NCBI GenBank assembly: GCA_047600805.1
Contig: JASGKG010000001.1
Location: 4,464,001-4,528,000 of the forward strand
Length of the DNA stretch: 64,000 nt
Source of the DNA: JADKHC01 sp047600805
GTDB lineage: Bacteria; Verrucomicrobiota; Verrucomicrobiia; Opitutales; Opitutaceae
Direction: 5' to 3'
Made by a program: the position numbers and the translations under genes. Under the pieces are notes generated by a model that saw only the letters and a list, made by a program, of their open reading frames with translations, made no database searches and had not been told where the DNA came from. Shown piece by piece: positions 50,700 to 58,604 of the stretch (its first letter is position 1; every line of letters starts with the position of its first letter).

Positions 50700-50915
50700 G
50701 ATTTGGCCGGGGTCGGCGCCCCCCGGCTGCAGGGGATGGAGGATTGTAGCCGGCCGCGCCGAGGCCGGGGTTTGGAGATCGAGGTGGCGCGGGCACTCCG
50801 TGCACGCGGGGTCGGAGTAGGCTCGGGCTGCCAGACCGACCGAATTGGAGAAGGCGTTGGAACTCGGAGCGGACGGCCCGGCGGTCCGTCCCTACCTATG
50901 TGGAATGGTTTTGGT
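50700..50915. repeat. Composite REP-like hairpin block, copy 2
   Basis: Same block order as 49790-50000: GGCCGGGGTCGGCGCCCCCC, GCCGGCCGCGCCGAGGCCGG, GGTGGCGCGGGCACTCCGTG, GGCTGCCAGACCGACC and GGAGCGGACGGCCCGGCGGT pairing with its own end, followed by tatgtggaatggttt. Together the two copies bracket the 21-bp array. Confidence 0.7.
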
Positions 50916-51000
50916 ATTCCTTCGCGGCCTTTGCGCGCTTTGCGTTGAGATGGTTCGCAACGCCTAGTTTTTAACGCGAAGACAGCAAAGTTGAAGAAGA
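50916..51000. repeat. Imperfect inverted gcaaag/ctttgc repeat
   Basis: cttcgcggcctttgcgcgct and tttgcgttgag on the left face aacgcgaagacagcaaag and gatcgcagag on the right, a degenerate inverted family of gcgaag/gcaaag words around 50950. It resembles the dispersed repeats of this type common in intergenic DNA of the group (recalled, not searched). Confidence 0.4.
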
Positions 51001-51370
51001 TCGCAGAGATGGGCGCGGCTTGGCCTCAAGGCGCTGGTTTGGGTTAAGCGACGTGAGGGGGCGTGCGATGTCGCACAACGCGTTGAGGTCAACACGTTCC
51101 ACCGATGAGCGGAACGCGGCAGCTGGTTTGACGGAGCGCGGGAGCCCGAGCTTTGCGCGATTAGAAAGGGGGCGTGCAGGCCCCAACTCTATGGACGGAC
51201 TGTGTGTGGACCTAACTTGAACCTTGGGAAGACCCGCCCGAATGAATCCGCCGCTTTTTGCGGGGAGGTAGACACTGGTGGAATTGGGCCGGGGTAGGCG
51301 AGACAAGAAGTTGCGCGACGTTGCCACGATTTTCTTGTCACCGTTTTGGCACACGCGATATCCCTGTCCG
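51001..51370. other. Upstream region of pyrG, no gene recognised
   Basis: The pyrG frame is open from 51278, but the first conserved residue is the Met at 51371. The rest has no recognisable gene. The minus-strand frame 50971-51501 is a shadow that overlaps pyrG. Confidence 0.4.
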
Positions 51371-53008
51371 ATGAAGTACATCTTCGTCACAGGTGGTGTT
51401 GTTTCCTCGCTCGGCAAGGGCTTGACCGCGGCGGCGCTTGGCGCGCTGCTCGAGATGCGCGGTCTCGTGGTGCGAATCCAGAAGTTCGACCCGTACCTCA
51501 ATGTCGACCCAGGTACGATGAGCCCCTACCAGCACGGCGAAGTGTACGTTCTCGAAGACGGCGCGGAGACCGACCTCGACCTCGGTCACTACGAACGCTT
51601 TACGAGCGGAAAACTTTCGCGCCTCAACAACCTGACGTCCGGCCAAGTTTACGAAAGCGTTATCCAAAAAGAACGTCGTGGCGCGTTTCTTGGCAAAACC
51701 GTGCAGGTGATCCCGCATGTGACCAACGAGATCAAGGAGCGCATTTATCAGGCGGCGAAAGACGTCGACGTGCTCATCACGGAAATCGGTGGCACGACGG
51801 GCGACATCGAAGGCCTGCCGTTTCTGGAAGCGATGCGCCAATTCGCGCTCGAAGTCGGACCGCGCGATGTGCTTTTCATCCACGTCACGCTCGTTCCGTA
51901 CCTAAACGCGGCGGGCGAACTGAAGACCAAGCCCACGCAACAATCCGTCGCGAAGCTGCGCGAGATCGGTATTCAGCCGCATATTCTGGTTTGCCGTTGC
52001 GATCATCCGCTCGACGCGAGCTTGCGCGACAAGCTCTCGCTCTTCTGCAACGTGCCGGTCAAAGCGGTCATCGAGTGCCGCGACGTCGACTCCATTTACG
52101 AACTGCCGCTCGCGTTGCAAAAGGAAGGCATGGACGAACTCGTCGTCGATCTCTTCTCGCTCAAGGCGCCGACGCCTTCGAAAAATATTTGGGAGCAAAT
52201 CGTCAACCGCATCAAAAACCCGGCGCACCACATCCGCATCGGCGTGGTCGGAAAATACATCGAGCTTCAGGATGCGTACAAATCCGTCTACGAATCGGTC
52301 ACGCATGCGGGCATCGCGAACAACGCCGAAGTGGAAATCATCCGCATCGACGCCGAGGATTTGGAGAAGAAAAACGGCCTGGCGATATTGAAAGGTTTGG
52401 ACGGCATTTTGGTGCCAGGCGGTTTCGGTGATCGCGGCACGGAAGGCAAAATCGCCGCTGCGAAATACGCGCGTGAGAACAAGATCCCTTACTACGGCTT
52501 GTGCCTCGGCCTGCAGATCGCGGTGATCGAATTTTCGCGCAACGTGCTCGGACTCGCCGGCGCAAACAGCACGGAGTTTGACGCGAAGACGTCGCATCCC
52601 GTCATCAACATGATGGAGGAGCAGAAACAGATTATCGACAAAGGCGCGACGATGCGCCTTGGCAGCTACGAATGTGCGCTCACGCCCGGAACGCTTGCGG
52701 CTAAGGCTTACGCGAAGGAAAGCATTCGCGAACGTCACCGTCACCGTTTTGAAGTGAACAACGCTTACGTTGGCCAATTGCAACGCGGCGGCATGATGGT
52801 TAGCGGCATCAACCCGCGGCGGAATCTCGTAGAGATAGTCGAATTGAAAAACCATCCGTGGTTCCTCGCCGTGCAGTTCCATCCGGAATTTCAGTCGAAG
52901 CCGAACCAACCGCACCCCCTATTCGCGGCCTTCGTCGGCGCGGCCGTGAAAAATAAAAAAGGCGGCGCGAAAGCCAAGAAACCGGCGAAAGCTGGGAAGA
53001 AAAAGTAG
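51371..53008 (+). CDS. pyrG: CTP synthase
   Basis: A 545-residue enzyme that aminates UTP to CTP with glutamine and ATP. Synthetase domain residues 1-267: MKYIFVTGGVVSSLGKGLTA P-loop, DPYLNVDPGTMSPYQHGEV, and TEIGGTTGDIE. Class I glutamine amidotransferase domain about 290-535: PGGFGDRG, catalytic Cys in YYGLCLGLQ, and the His/Glu pair in VQFHPEFQSKP. The C-terminal 15 residues are lysine/alanine-rich, an extension. I chose Met at 51371 because it starts the conserved domain and gives the standard 545-residue length. kdsA follows after 153 bases on the same strand. Confidence 0.97.
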   Translation: MKYIFVTGGVVSSLGKGLTAAALGALLEMRGLVVRIQKFDPYLNVDPGTMSPYQHGEVYVLEDGAETDLDLGHYERFTSGKLSRLNNLTSGQVYESVIQKERRGAFLGKTVQVIPHVTNEIKERIYQAAKDVDVLITEIGGTTGDIEGLPFLEAMRQFALEVGPRDVLFIHVTLVPYLNAAGELKTKPTQQSVAKLREIGIQPHILVCRCDHPLDASLRDKLSLFCNVPVKAVIECRDVDSIYELPLALQKEGMDELVVDLFSLKAPTPSKNIWEQIVNRIKNPAHHIRIGVVGKYIELQDAYKSVYESVTHAGIANNAEVEIIRIDAEDLEKKNGLAILKGLDGILVPGGFGDRGTEGKIAAAKYARENKIPYYGLCLGLQIAVIEFSRNVLGLAGANSTEFDAKTSHPVINMMEEQKQIIDKGATMRLGSYECALTPGTLAAKAYAKESIRERHRHRFEVNNAYVGQLQRGGMMVSGINPRRNLVEIVELKNHPWFLAVQFHPEFQSKPNQPHPLFAAFVGAAVKNKKGGAKAKKPAKAGKKK

Positions 53009-53161
53009 GATTGTTGGTTAACCTGGAATCCGGGGACTCAGGGGAATACAGACTGTTTTTCCAGCCTTTCCGATTTCCAGATTAAAGCCCGTTGATGTAG
53101 GGTACTGCTGCGGAAATTCCGCGCTTCCGTTCTTTCCTGATTTCGCGATAGTTCGCCTACC

Positions 53162-53956
53162 ATGTTGTTCGACCCTGCAAAACTCCTGTTGATCGCCGGA
53201 CCTTGTTCGCTGGAAAACGAAAAAGTCTGCCGCGCGGTGGCCGAGACTTTGGTCAAAATCCAGAGAACACTGCCGCAGCTGAAGATCATTTTTAAGGGTT
53301 CGTTCGATAAGGCTAATCGCACATCGGCTTCCGGACCGCGCGGCACCGGACTCGAAGAAGGGCTGAGGCTCCTCGCGATGGTGAAACGCGATTACGATTT
53401 CCCGGTGCTTACCGACGTGCACGAGACGACACAGCTCGGCGCGGTGGCCTCGGTCTGCGATGTGTTGCAGATCCCGGCGTTTCTGTGTCGGCAGACGGAT
53501 TTGTTGCTCGCAGCGGCGGCGACCTGCCGCGTGGTGAATGTGAAGAAAGGCCAATTTCTTTCGCCGCAGGAAATGGTGCACGTTGTCGGTAAGTTGAGAG
53601 AAGGAAACGCTGCGGAAATCTGGCAGACCGAGCGCGGTACGACGTTTGGTTATCAAAACCTCGTCGTGGACATGCGCTCCTTCGCGATCATGAAAGCGAA
53701 CGGCTATCCGACGATTTTCGATGCGACGCACAGCGTGCAATTGCCCGGTGCTGCCGGCGGCAAAAGCGGCGGGCAGCGCGAATTCGTTCCGCCGCTGGCC
53801 AAGGCGGCGCTGGCGGCCGGTGCCGACGGCCTATTCATCGAGACGCATCCGAATCCAGCGGAGGCGATCAGCGACGGTCCCAACATGATCGCGTTGGCCG
53901 ATCTGCCGGCGCTTTTGGAAAAGTGCCTCGCAATCTGGTCCGTTACGCGCGTGTGA
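53162..53956 (+). CDS. kdsA: 3-deoxy-8-phosphooctulonate (KDO-8-P) synthase
   Basis: A 264-residue TIM-barrel enzyme that joins PEP and arabinose 5-phosphate, the first step of KDO for LPS inner core. Conserved pieces: IAGPCSLENE (12-21), KGSFDKANRTSASGPRGTGL (about 44-63), TDVHE (about 84), QIPAFLCRQTDLL (about 103-115), FDATHSVQLPG near 185 and ETHPNPAEAISDGPNM near 226. The metal-binding cysteine of class II enzymes may be represented by the Cys of IAGPCSLE, so the metal class cannot be decided by eye. Its presence shows the organism makes LPS. Confidence 0.95.
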   Translation: MLFDPAKLLLIAGPCSLENEKVCRAVAETLVKIQRTLPQLKIIFKGSFDKANRTSASGPRGTGLEEGLRLLAMVKRDYDFPVLTDVHETTQLGAVASVCDVLQIPAFLCRQTDLLLAAAATCRVVNVKKGQFLSPQEMVHVVGKLREGNAAEIWQTERGTTFGYQNLVVDMRSFAIMKANGYPTIFDATHSVQLPGAAGGKSGGQREFVPPLAKAALAAGADGLFIETHPNPAEAISDGPNMIALADLPALLEKCLAIWSVTRV

Positions 53957-54076
53957 AACCTCCGGATTTGGCGTGCGGCAGACTTGCCGGAGCTTTGTAA
54001 AAATGGACAAAATCCGCCCGTGATGTGCCATTGACCCGCGCGCATTCCGCCTCCTAGCTTTGAATCTTCATTTCTG

Positions 54077-55687
54077 ATGGACTCTTTTCTGATCGATGTA
54101 CCTGTGCCCTCGATGGGCGCCACCGTTAATGAGCTGACTGTGATCGACATTGTCGCGACATCTGGCGCGAAGGTAACCAAAGGCCAGAAACTGGCCGAGT
54201 TGGAGAGCGACAAGTCAGTTTTCGAATTCGAATCGCCGTGCGATGGAACGGTGAAAGAGATCGTCGGCCGCGCTGGCGATATTCTGCCTTCTGGAGCGCC
54301 CTTCTTTAAGATCGAGACCGCGGACCAATCTCTGCGGCATCTGCAGGCCAAGGCTGTAAGCGGTGTTGTTCACGCGCCCGGCACGAAGCCCGCCCCTGCG
54401 GAAATTTTGGCGGCCGCGCCTGTCGCTCCGGCGACCACCTTGGAGCCACATCCTGCTTTGCCGACCAATGGTGTCGCTGCGCCAAAACCAGCCGGAATTG
54501 TCTGGACGCCCCGCGCGACAAAACTGGCAACCGAAGCAGGGATCGATCCGACGAAAATCACGGACATCGAAGCGACTGGACCCGGCGGCCGTGTTTCAGG
54601 CGATGACGTGACGCGCTACCTCCAGCGCAGCCCGAACGCCAAGCCGGCTGCGGCTGCCATCGCCGCGGCGGCGGCGACCACGGGGTTTAATCCACGCACT
54701 GCCGAAACCGTATGCATCGCGGGCGTGGGCTACGCGATTCCTTCGGGTGTTCGTTCCAACAGTGAGATCCTCAAAGAATTTCCCGACATGACCGAAGCGG
54801 AGGTCATCAAGCTCACGGGCATCCGGGAGCGCCGCTATGCTGCCAATGGTGAAACCGCCACGAGCCTAGCCGTCATTGCCGTGCAGCACGCGCTCACTCA
54901 AGCTAACGTCGACCTCAAGGAGATCGATGGCGTGATCATGGCGACGCTGATTCCGGACCAACCGGTGCCGTCGATGGCCAGCGCTTTGGCGAAACAACTC
55001 GGCGTGCCGCATGCACTCGCGTTCGACCTTAACGCCGCGTGCGCAGGTTGGCTCTACGCCCTGGAAGTGGGCCGCGCATTCATCCGTTCTGGCACGGCCA
55101 AAAAGCTGATTGTTGTCACAGCCGAACTCCTCTCGCGCATAACCAATCCAAAGGACCATGCGACGGCGTTCCTCTTTGGTGACGGCGCTGGCGCCGCGGT
55201 TTTAACCGATGCGCCGGGCGGACACCGCCTCGGCCGCATGGCGCTTTCTGGCGATGCTGATCAGTTCGAAGCGATCCAACGCCCGGGCGGCGGCGCCTCG
55301 CGTCCGCTGCCTCATCCGGAAGGTCTCGATCGCGACGATTTTTTCCTGCAAATGAACGGAGCGGCGGTCTTCAAGCACGCCGTGATCGCGTTTGCGGATC
55401 AGATCGAAGCTACGCTGGCGCGTCACAATCTGAAGCCTGCCGATGTTGCGTGGATCGTGCCGCATCAAGCCAACGAGCGCATTCTTCGTGCCGTCAGCAA
55501 GCGCGTGGGCATTCCCTACGAACGCTTTGTCGTGACGATCGGCAAGTACGGCAATACCTCAGCCGCCAGCGTGTCGATGGCACTTGGTTGGGCGGCCGAA
55601 GAAGGTATTTTCGCCCAAGGCGACAAAATCATCTTCTGCAGTGTCGGCGCCGGCCTCACCTTCGCCAGCGGCCTGCTGGTCTGGTGA
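54077..55687 (+). CDS. Lipoyl domain + E3-binding domain + KAS III fusion
   Basis: A 536-residue cytoplasmic protein. Residues 1-82 are a lipoyl domain with modifiable Lys46 in ELESDKSVFEFESP (lipoyl-type DKS, not biotin-type MKM). A proline/alanine linker follows, then an E3-subunit-binding domain at about 142-182 (TPRATKLATEAGIDPTKITD, GPGGRVSGDDVTRYL), a second linker, and a complete FabH-like ketoacyl synthase III at about 210-536 with Cys322 (AACAGW), His463 (VPHQANERI) and Asn493 (YGNTSAASV). The first two domains are the front of a 2-oxoacid dehydrogenase E2, with its acyltransferase core replaced by KAS III. It may pass an acyl group from lipoate to malonyl-ACP; that is inference. Neighbours kdsA and rsmE give no clue. 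Confidence 0.88.
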   Translation: MDSFLIDVPVPSMGATVNELTVIDIVATSGAKVTKGQKLAELESDKSVFEFESPCDGTVKEIVGRAGDILPSGAPFFKIETADQSLRHLQAKAVSGVVHAPGTKPAPAEILAAAPVAPATTLEPHPALPTNGVAAPKPAGIVWTPRATKLATEAGIDPTKITDIEATGPGGRVSGDDVTRYLQRSPNAKPAAAAIAAAAATTGFNPRTAETVCIAGVGYAIPSGVRSNSEILKEFPDMTEAEVIKLTGIRERRYAANGETATSLAVIAVQHALTQANVDLKEIDGVIMATLIPDQPVPSMASALAKQLGVPHALAFDLNAACAGWLYALEVGRAFIRSGTAKKLIVVTAELLSRITNPKDHATAFLFGDGAGAAVLTDAPGGHRLGRMALSGDADQFEAIQRPGGGASRPLPHPEGLDRDDFFLQMNGAAVFKHAVIAFADQIEATLARHNLKPADVAWIVPHQANERILRAVSKRVGIPYERFVVTIGKYGNTSAASVSMALGWAAEEGIFAQGDKIIFCSVGAGLTFASGLLVW

Positions 55688-55692
55688 AGAAT

Positions 55693-55730
55693 ACGGTAGG
55701 GCAGAATTCACCCGGAATTCTGCCGACCGT
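55693..55730. terminator. Long hairpin between convergent genes
   Basis: ACGGTAGGGCAGAATTC, loop ACCCG, GAATTCTGCC-GACCGT: about 15 base pairs with one bulge, lying 6 bases after the KAS III fusion stop and before the rsmE stop. Probably ends both transcripts, although U tracts are weak. Confidence 0.55.
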
Positions 55731-55764
55731 GTTGGTTTGGCCTAGAACCTCTTCCGAGGTCTAA

Positions 55765-56520
55765 TCAAGGATTGCCGAGTTCGTAGCTCAACACGCTGAG
55801 CGCGTAAACGGCGGCGGTTTCGCAGCGAAGGACGAGCGGTCCGAGCGTGATCGGCTCGAAGCCGGCGCTTTTTGCGGCGCTCATTTCAGCGGGCGTAAAA
55901 TCGCCTTCGGGCCCGATGAGCCAAAGAACTTTTTTTGGCGTGCGATTGTTCGCGGTCTTGTAGCCAGCGAGCACCGTTTTTAGGGACTTGGCGCCAGGCT
56001 GAAGGCTGGCGATGAGCTTTAAATCGTAGCCGCGGCTATTTTCGATGAAGGCGCTCGCGTTTTGAACCGGAGCGATCTCAGGCAGCCAAGCGTTGCCGCA
56101 TTGTTTCGCCGCTTCCAGCGCGGCGGTCTGCCATTTTTCAATTTTTTTGTCCTGACGGTCATCGTCGAGACGAACCTGAGTGCGTTCACTTTCGAGCGGC
56201 ACGATGCGCGCGGCGCCGATCTCGGTCGCTTTTCGAACGATCGCGTCCATGCACGGTCCTTTCGGCAGCGCTTGCCCCAGGGTAATTTCGAAAGTGAGCG
56301 GTTTGATCTTTTGGCTGAAGCGCACTTTGAGCACCGCGGCGTTTTTCGATTCCTCCGCCAGCTCGCAAATCCACTCGCTGCCTTTGCCGTCGAACGCGAC
56401 GACCGTGTCGCCTGTGCGAGCGCGATTCACGGCGACCAAATGATGGGACTCATCGCCGGATAAACGGATCTGAGCAGGTTCGCGTTCGGTGAGGGTGCAG
56501 AAGGCGCGGAAGTCGGGCAT
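55765..56520 (-). CDS. rsmE: 16S rRNA m3U1498 methyltransferase
   Basis: A 251-residue SPOUT-class methyltransferase that methylates N3 of U1498 in 16S rRNA. N-terminal PUA-like domain to about 70 (RLSGDESHHLVAVNRARTGD), then the knotted domain with GQALPKGPCMDAIVRKATEI, LIGPEGDFTPAEM and LGPLVLRCETAAVYAL, which bind AdoMet. I start at Met 56520 (MPDFRAFCTL) instead of the longer frame from 56574, because the family begins here. It converges with the KAS III fusion gene. Confidence 0.93.
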   Translation of the reverse strand: MPDFRAFCTLTEREPAQIRLSGDESHHLVAVNRARTGDTVVAFDGKGSEWICELAEESKNAAVLKVRFSQKIKPLTFEITLGQALPKGPCMDAIVRKATEIGAARIVPLESERTQVRLDDDRQDKKIEKWQTAALEAAKQCGNAWLPEIAPVQNASAFIENSRGYDLKLIASLQPGAKSLKTVLAGYKTANNRTPKKVLWLIGPEGDFTPAEMSAAKSAGFEPITLGPLVLRCETAAVYALSVLSYELGNP

Positions 56521-56581
56521 GGCGGTAAAGCTCGTGAGTGAAGACCCAAACGGCGGCTGGCTGCAAGCGTCCAAAAACAGT

Positions 56582-56612
56582 AAGGGCGCGGAGCTTATGG
56601 CGCCGCGCCCTT
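56582..56612. terminator. GC-rich stem-loop upstream of rsmE
   Basis: AAGGGCGCGG, loop, CCGCGCCCTT with TTTT shortly after on the plus strand. It lies upstream of the minus-strand rsmE gene, so its role as a terminator is unclear; the weak T run favours the plus strand. Confidence 0.35.
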
Positions 56613-56806
56613 GCCGACTTTTAACTACAAACTATGAACGCTAAAAAGAACGGGTAACTAACGCGAAGTAAGACGCAGATCGTGCTAACGCGTTCAAAGT
56701 AGGCGAAAATTTCCTCAAATTTTTTGTGCGCGAGAGGAATTTGCCGCAAAATTTCCGTTTACAACGGGCGAGTGGCTTTTAACTTCGGCGCTTCCCTCAT
56801 TCCTTA

Positions 56807-56894
56807 GCCCGGATGGCGGAATTGGCAGACGCACGGGACTCAAAATCCCGCGCCCTTTAAAGGCGTGTCGGTTCGACCCCGACTCCGGGCACCA
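56807..56894 (+). tRNA. tRNA-Leu (anticodon CAA)
   Basis: 88 bases, class II tRNA: acceptor GCCCGGA pairs with TCCGGGC, the anticodon loop CTCAAAA carries CAA, there is a long variable arm, the T arm has GGTTCGACCCC, and CCA is encoded. The integrase gene starts 73 bases after it, so its 3' end is the likely attachment site of the element that follows. Confidence 0.96.
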
Positions 56895-56937
56895 ATTAAG
56901 GCGCTGTTTTGCAGCAACTTAATTTGGCGATGAGGCT

Positions 56938-56962
56938 AGGTTGCCAGTTGACGTGGCAACCT
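56938..56962. promoter_or_regulatory. Perfect inverted repeat just before the integrase start
   Basis: AGGTTGCCA, loop GTTGACG, TGGCAACCT: nine perfect pairs ending 4 bases before the integrase ATG. It covers the place of the ribosome site and could hide it in a hairpin, act as an operator, or be an integrase-binding site in the left end of the element. Confidence 0.5.
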
Positions 56963-56966
56963 AAGC

Positions 56967-58139
56967 ATGAATGAAAACAAATTTGTCATCGGGCGCTTCG
57001 AAAATCGAAACGGTACGGTCTCCTGGAGATTGTCGGGCTGGCTCTTTGGTGAGCGCGTTCGAAAGAACTTCAAAACACGCGAAGAAGCATCCGCAGAAAA
57101 GGCTGCGCTCGAAATCAAAGCGGAGCAAACTACGTCTGGACTGCGTTCTGTGGTGACGGGCTTAAGCATTGATCAGTTGCGTGAAGCTGAAGCTGCTATT
57201 CGCCGGCTCAATGGCCAGCCGCACACGTTGGCGTTTTGTGTCGAATACACACTGACGAATTATCGTGCACCGGAACACGAGCTGTTGCTAACCGAAGGAG
57301 TTAAAGAATATTTGGCTGCAAGAAATCGCGACGTTGAGCGCGGAATTGTATCTGCGATTCAAGTCAGCAACATTAAGAAAGAGCTTAAACTTTTGCAGAC
57401 CCATTTCCCGGCCGAAGTCGCTTCGGCACTGACTCCGGAAAGGCTGACGACGTTTTGTGAGCGTGGCAAACCGGCGCTAAAGACGTACGATAACCGGCGC
57501 AGCATACTGAGCACGTTCTTCAAATTTGCGCTTCAAAGATCTTGGATCGTTAAGAATCCGATTGAGAAGATTCCGTTTTATCGCATTGCGCACCGTCGAG
57601 GCTCTGCTCGGACGCTGAGTGCTATGCAGGCGCGGGAGTTGATGGCCTACGTCGAGACTTTTGAAGGCGGACGGCTGGTTCCGTTTTTTGCACTGTGTTT
57701 GTTTGCGGGGATTAGACCCTGCATCCGCACTGGCGAGATTCTGAAACTCAAACCGACCGATATCAATCTCGATACAGGGGTGATCCACATCGAGCCGGAG
57801 GTTTCAAAGGTGCGAATGAAGCGCAACATAACCATACAACCTAACTTGGCTGCTTGGCTGCGGGCCTATCCAGCCGATAAATTCGTGATTGTGCCTCCTA
57901 ATCTGGAAGAGGTCCGTACGTGTATAGCGAAAAAATTTAATCTCACGCACGACATTATGCGGCATACCTTCATTTCAATGTTTGTCGCGAAATTCCGTTC
58001 CATGGGTGAGGCAGCGCTACAGGCGGGTAATTCCGAAAGCATCATACGAAAACATTACCTAGATCTAAAAAGCAAGGAAGAGGCTGAGCAGTTTTTTAGC
58101 ATCATGCCTGCGCGTTGCATTGCTGTCGCTGCGGCCTGA
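56967..58139 (+). CDS. Tyrosine recombinase/integrase
   Basis: A 390-residue site-specific recombinase. An AP2-like arm-binding start (FENRNGTVSWRLSGWLFGER), a core-binding SAM-like domain at about 115-200 (EYLAARNRDVERGIVSAIQV), and a catalytic domain with Arg in LFAGIRPCIRTGEIL, the box II region LTHDIMRHTFISMF and the nucleophile Tyr in IIRKHYLDLKS. In box II the first histidine is one residue further from Arg than in the usual HxLRH. It sits directly beside tRNA-Leu and probably integrates the element there. Confidence 0.9.
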   Translation: MNENKFVIGRFENRNGTVSWRLSGWLFGERVRKNFKTREEASAEKAALEIKAEQTTSGLRSVVTGLSIDQLREAEAAIRRLNGQPHTLAFCVEYTLTNYRAPEHELLLTEGVKEYLAARNRDVERGIVSAIQVSNIKKELKLLQTHFPAEVASALTPERLTTFCERGKPALKTYDNRRSILSTFFKFALQRSWIVKNPIEKIPFYRIAHRRGSARTLSAMQARELMAYVETFEGGRLVPFFALCLFAGIRPCIRTGEILKLKPTDINLDTGVIHIEPEVSKVRMKRNITIQPNLAAWLRAYPADKFVIVPPNLEEVRTCIAKKFNLTHDIMRHTFISMFVAKFRSMGEAALQAGNSESIIRKHYLDLKSKEEAEQFFSIMPARCIAVAAA

Positions 58140-58167
58140 TTATCACGATCTGCGATTTTGCATGTTC

Positions 58168-58197
58168 CGCCGTGCTGGGGAATTCCCCTGCACGGCG
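58168..58197. repeat. 30-bp near-perfect palindrome after the integrase gene
   Basis: CGCCGTGC-T-GGGGAATTCCCC-T-GCACGGCG is its own reverse complement except for a T-T mismatch in each half. It lies 28 bases after the integrase stop. It can form a cruciform or a terminator stem, or serve as a protein-binding site. Confidence 0.75.
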
Positions 58198-58376
58198 TTC
58201 CCGTTTTCAGCGCAATCAATCGTTGCTTCGGCGGAGCGAGAACCGGGCTCGCTGCGACGACTGGAAGCAGGCGCCTCCAGGCGATCCGGCAGCACAGCGG
58301 GAGGTGCGAGCCAGGAGCACGAGGGCGGCTCGATCAGAGACCCTCGTTGGCTGTAGATTGACGATGGTGTAGTGTT

Positions 58377-58601
58377 ATGAAAACGCTTCAAACATCTTTT
58401 CTGCCAAAACAGCTGACTGACATCGTCGGGCTTCGCCTTAGCGGCATTTTTCCTACCGGCAAAGAGCCCTCTATCCGCACGCTCCGCGAGTGGACCAAGT
58501 TGCGTCGCATCCCTCATCACCGCGTTGGCCATTTTGTTTACTACGATCCCGTTGAAGTGAATGCACACATTCGCACCCGTCTAAAGATCCCTGCTCGTTA
58601 A
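58377..58601 (+). CDS. Small HTH protein, excisionase-like
   Basis: A 74-residue basic protein. PSIRTLREWTKLRRIPHHRV followed by GHFVYYDPVEVNAHI is the winged-helix pattern of MerR-like excisionase/HTH_17 proteins, in which the last part reads the DNA groove next to a helix that starts with a specificity loop. Small proteins of this type beside integrases act as recombination directionality factors. It ends 3 bases before the stop of the convergent 457-residue gene. Confidence 0.65.
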   Translation: MKTLQTSFLPKQLTDIVGLRLSGIFPTGKEPSIRTLREWTKLRRIPHHRVGHFVYYDPVEVNAHIRTRLKIPAR

Positions 58602-58604
58602 CAG

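Noticed and set aside
51902..52915. 337-residue minus-strand frame opposite pyrG
   Set aside because: Shadow of pyrG; no motifs, and the plus-strand reading is unambiguous.
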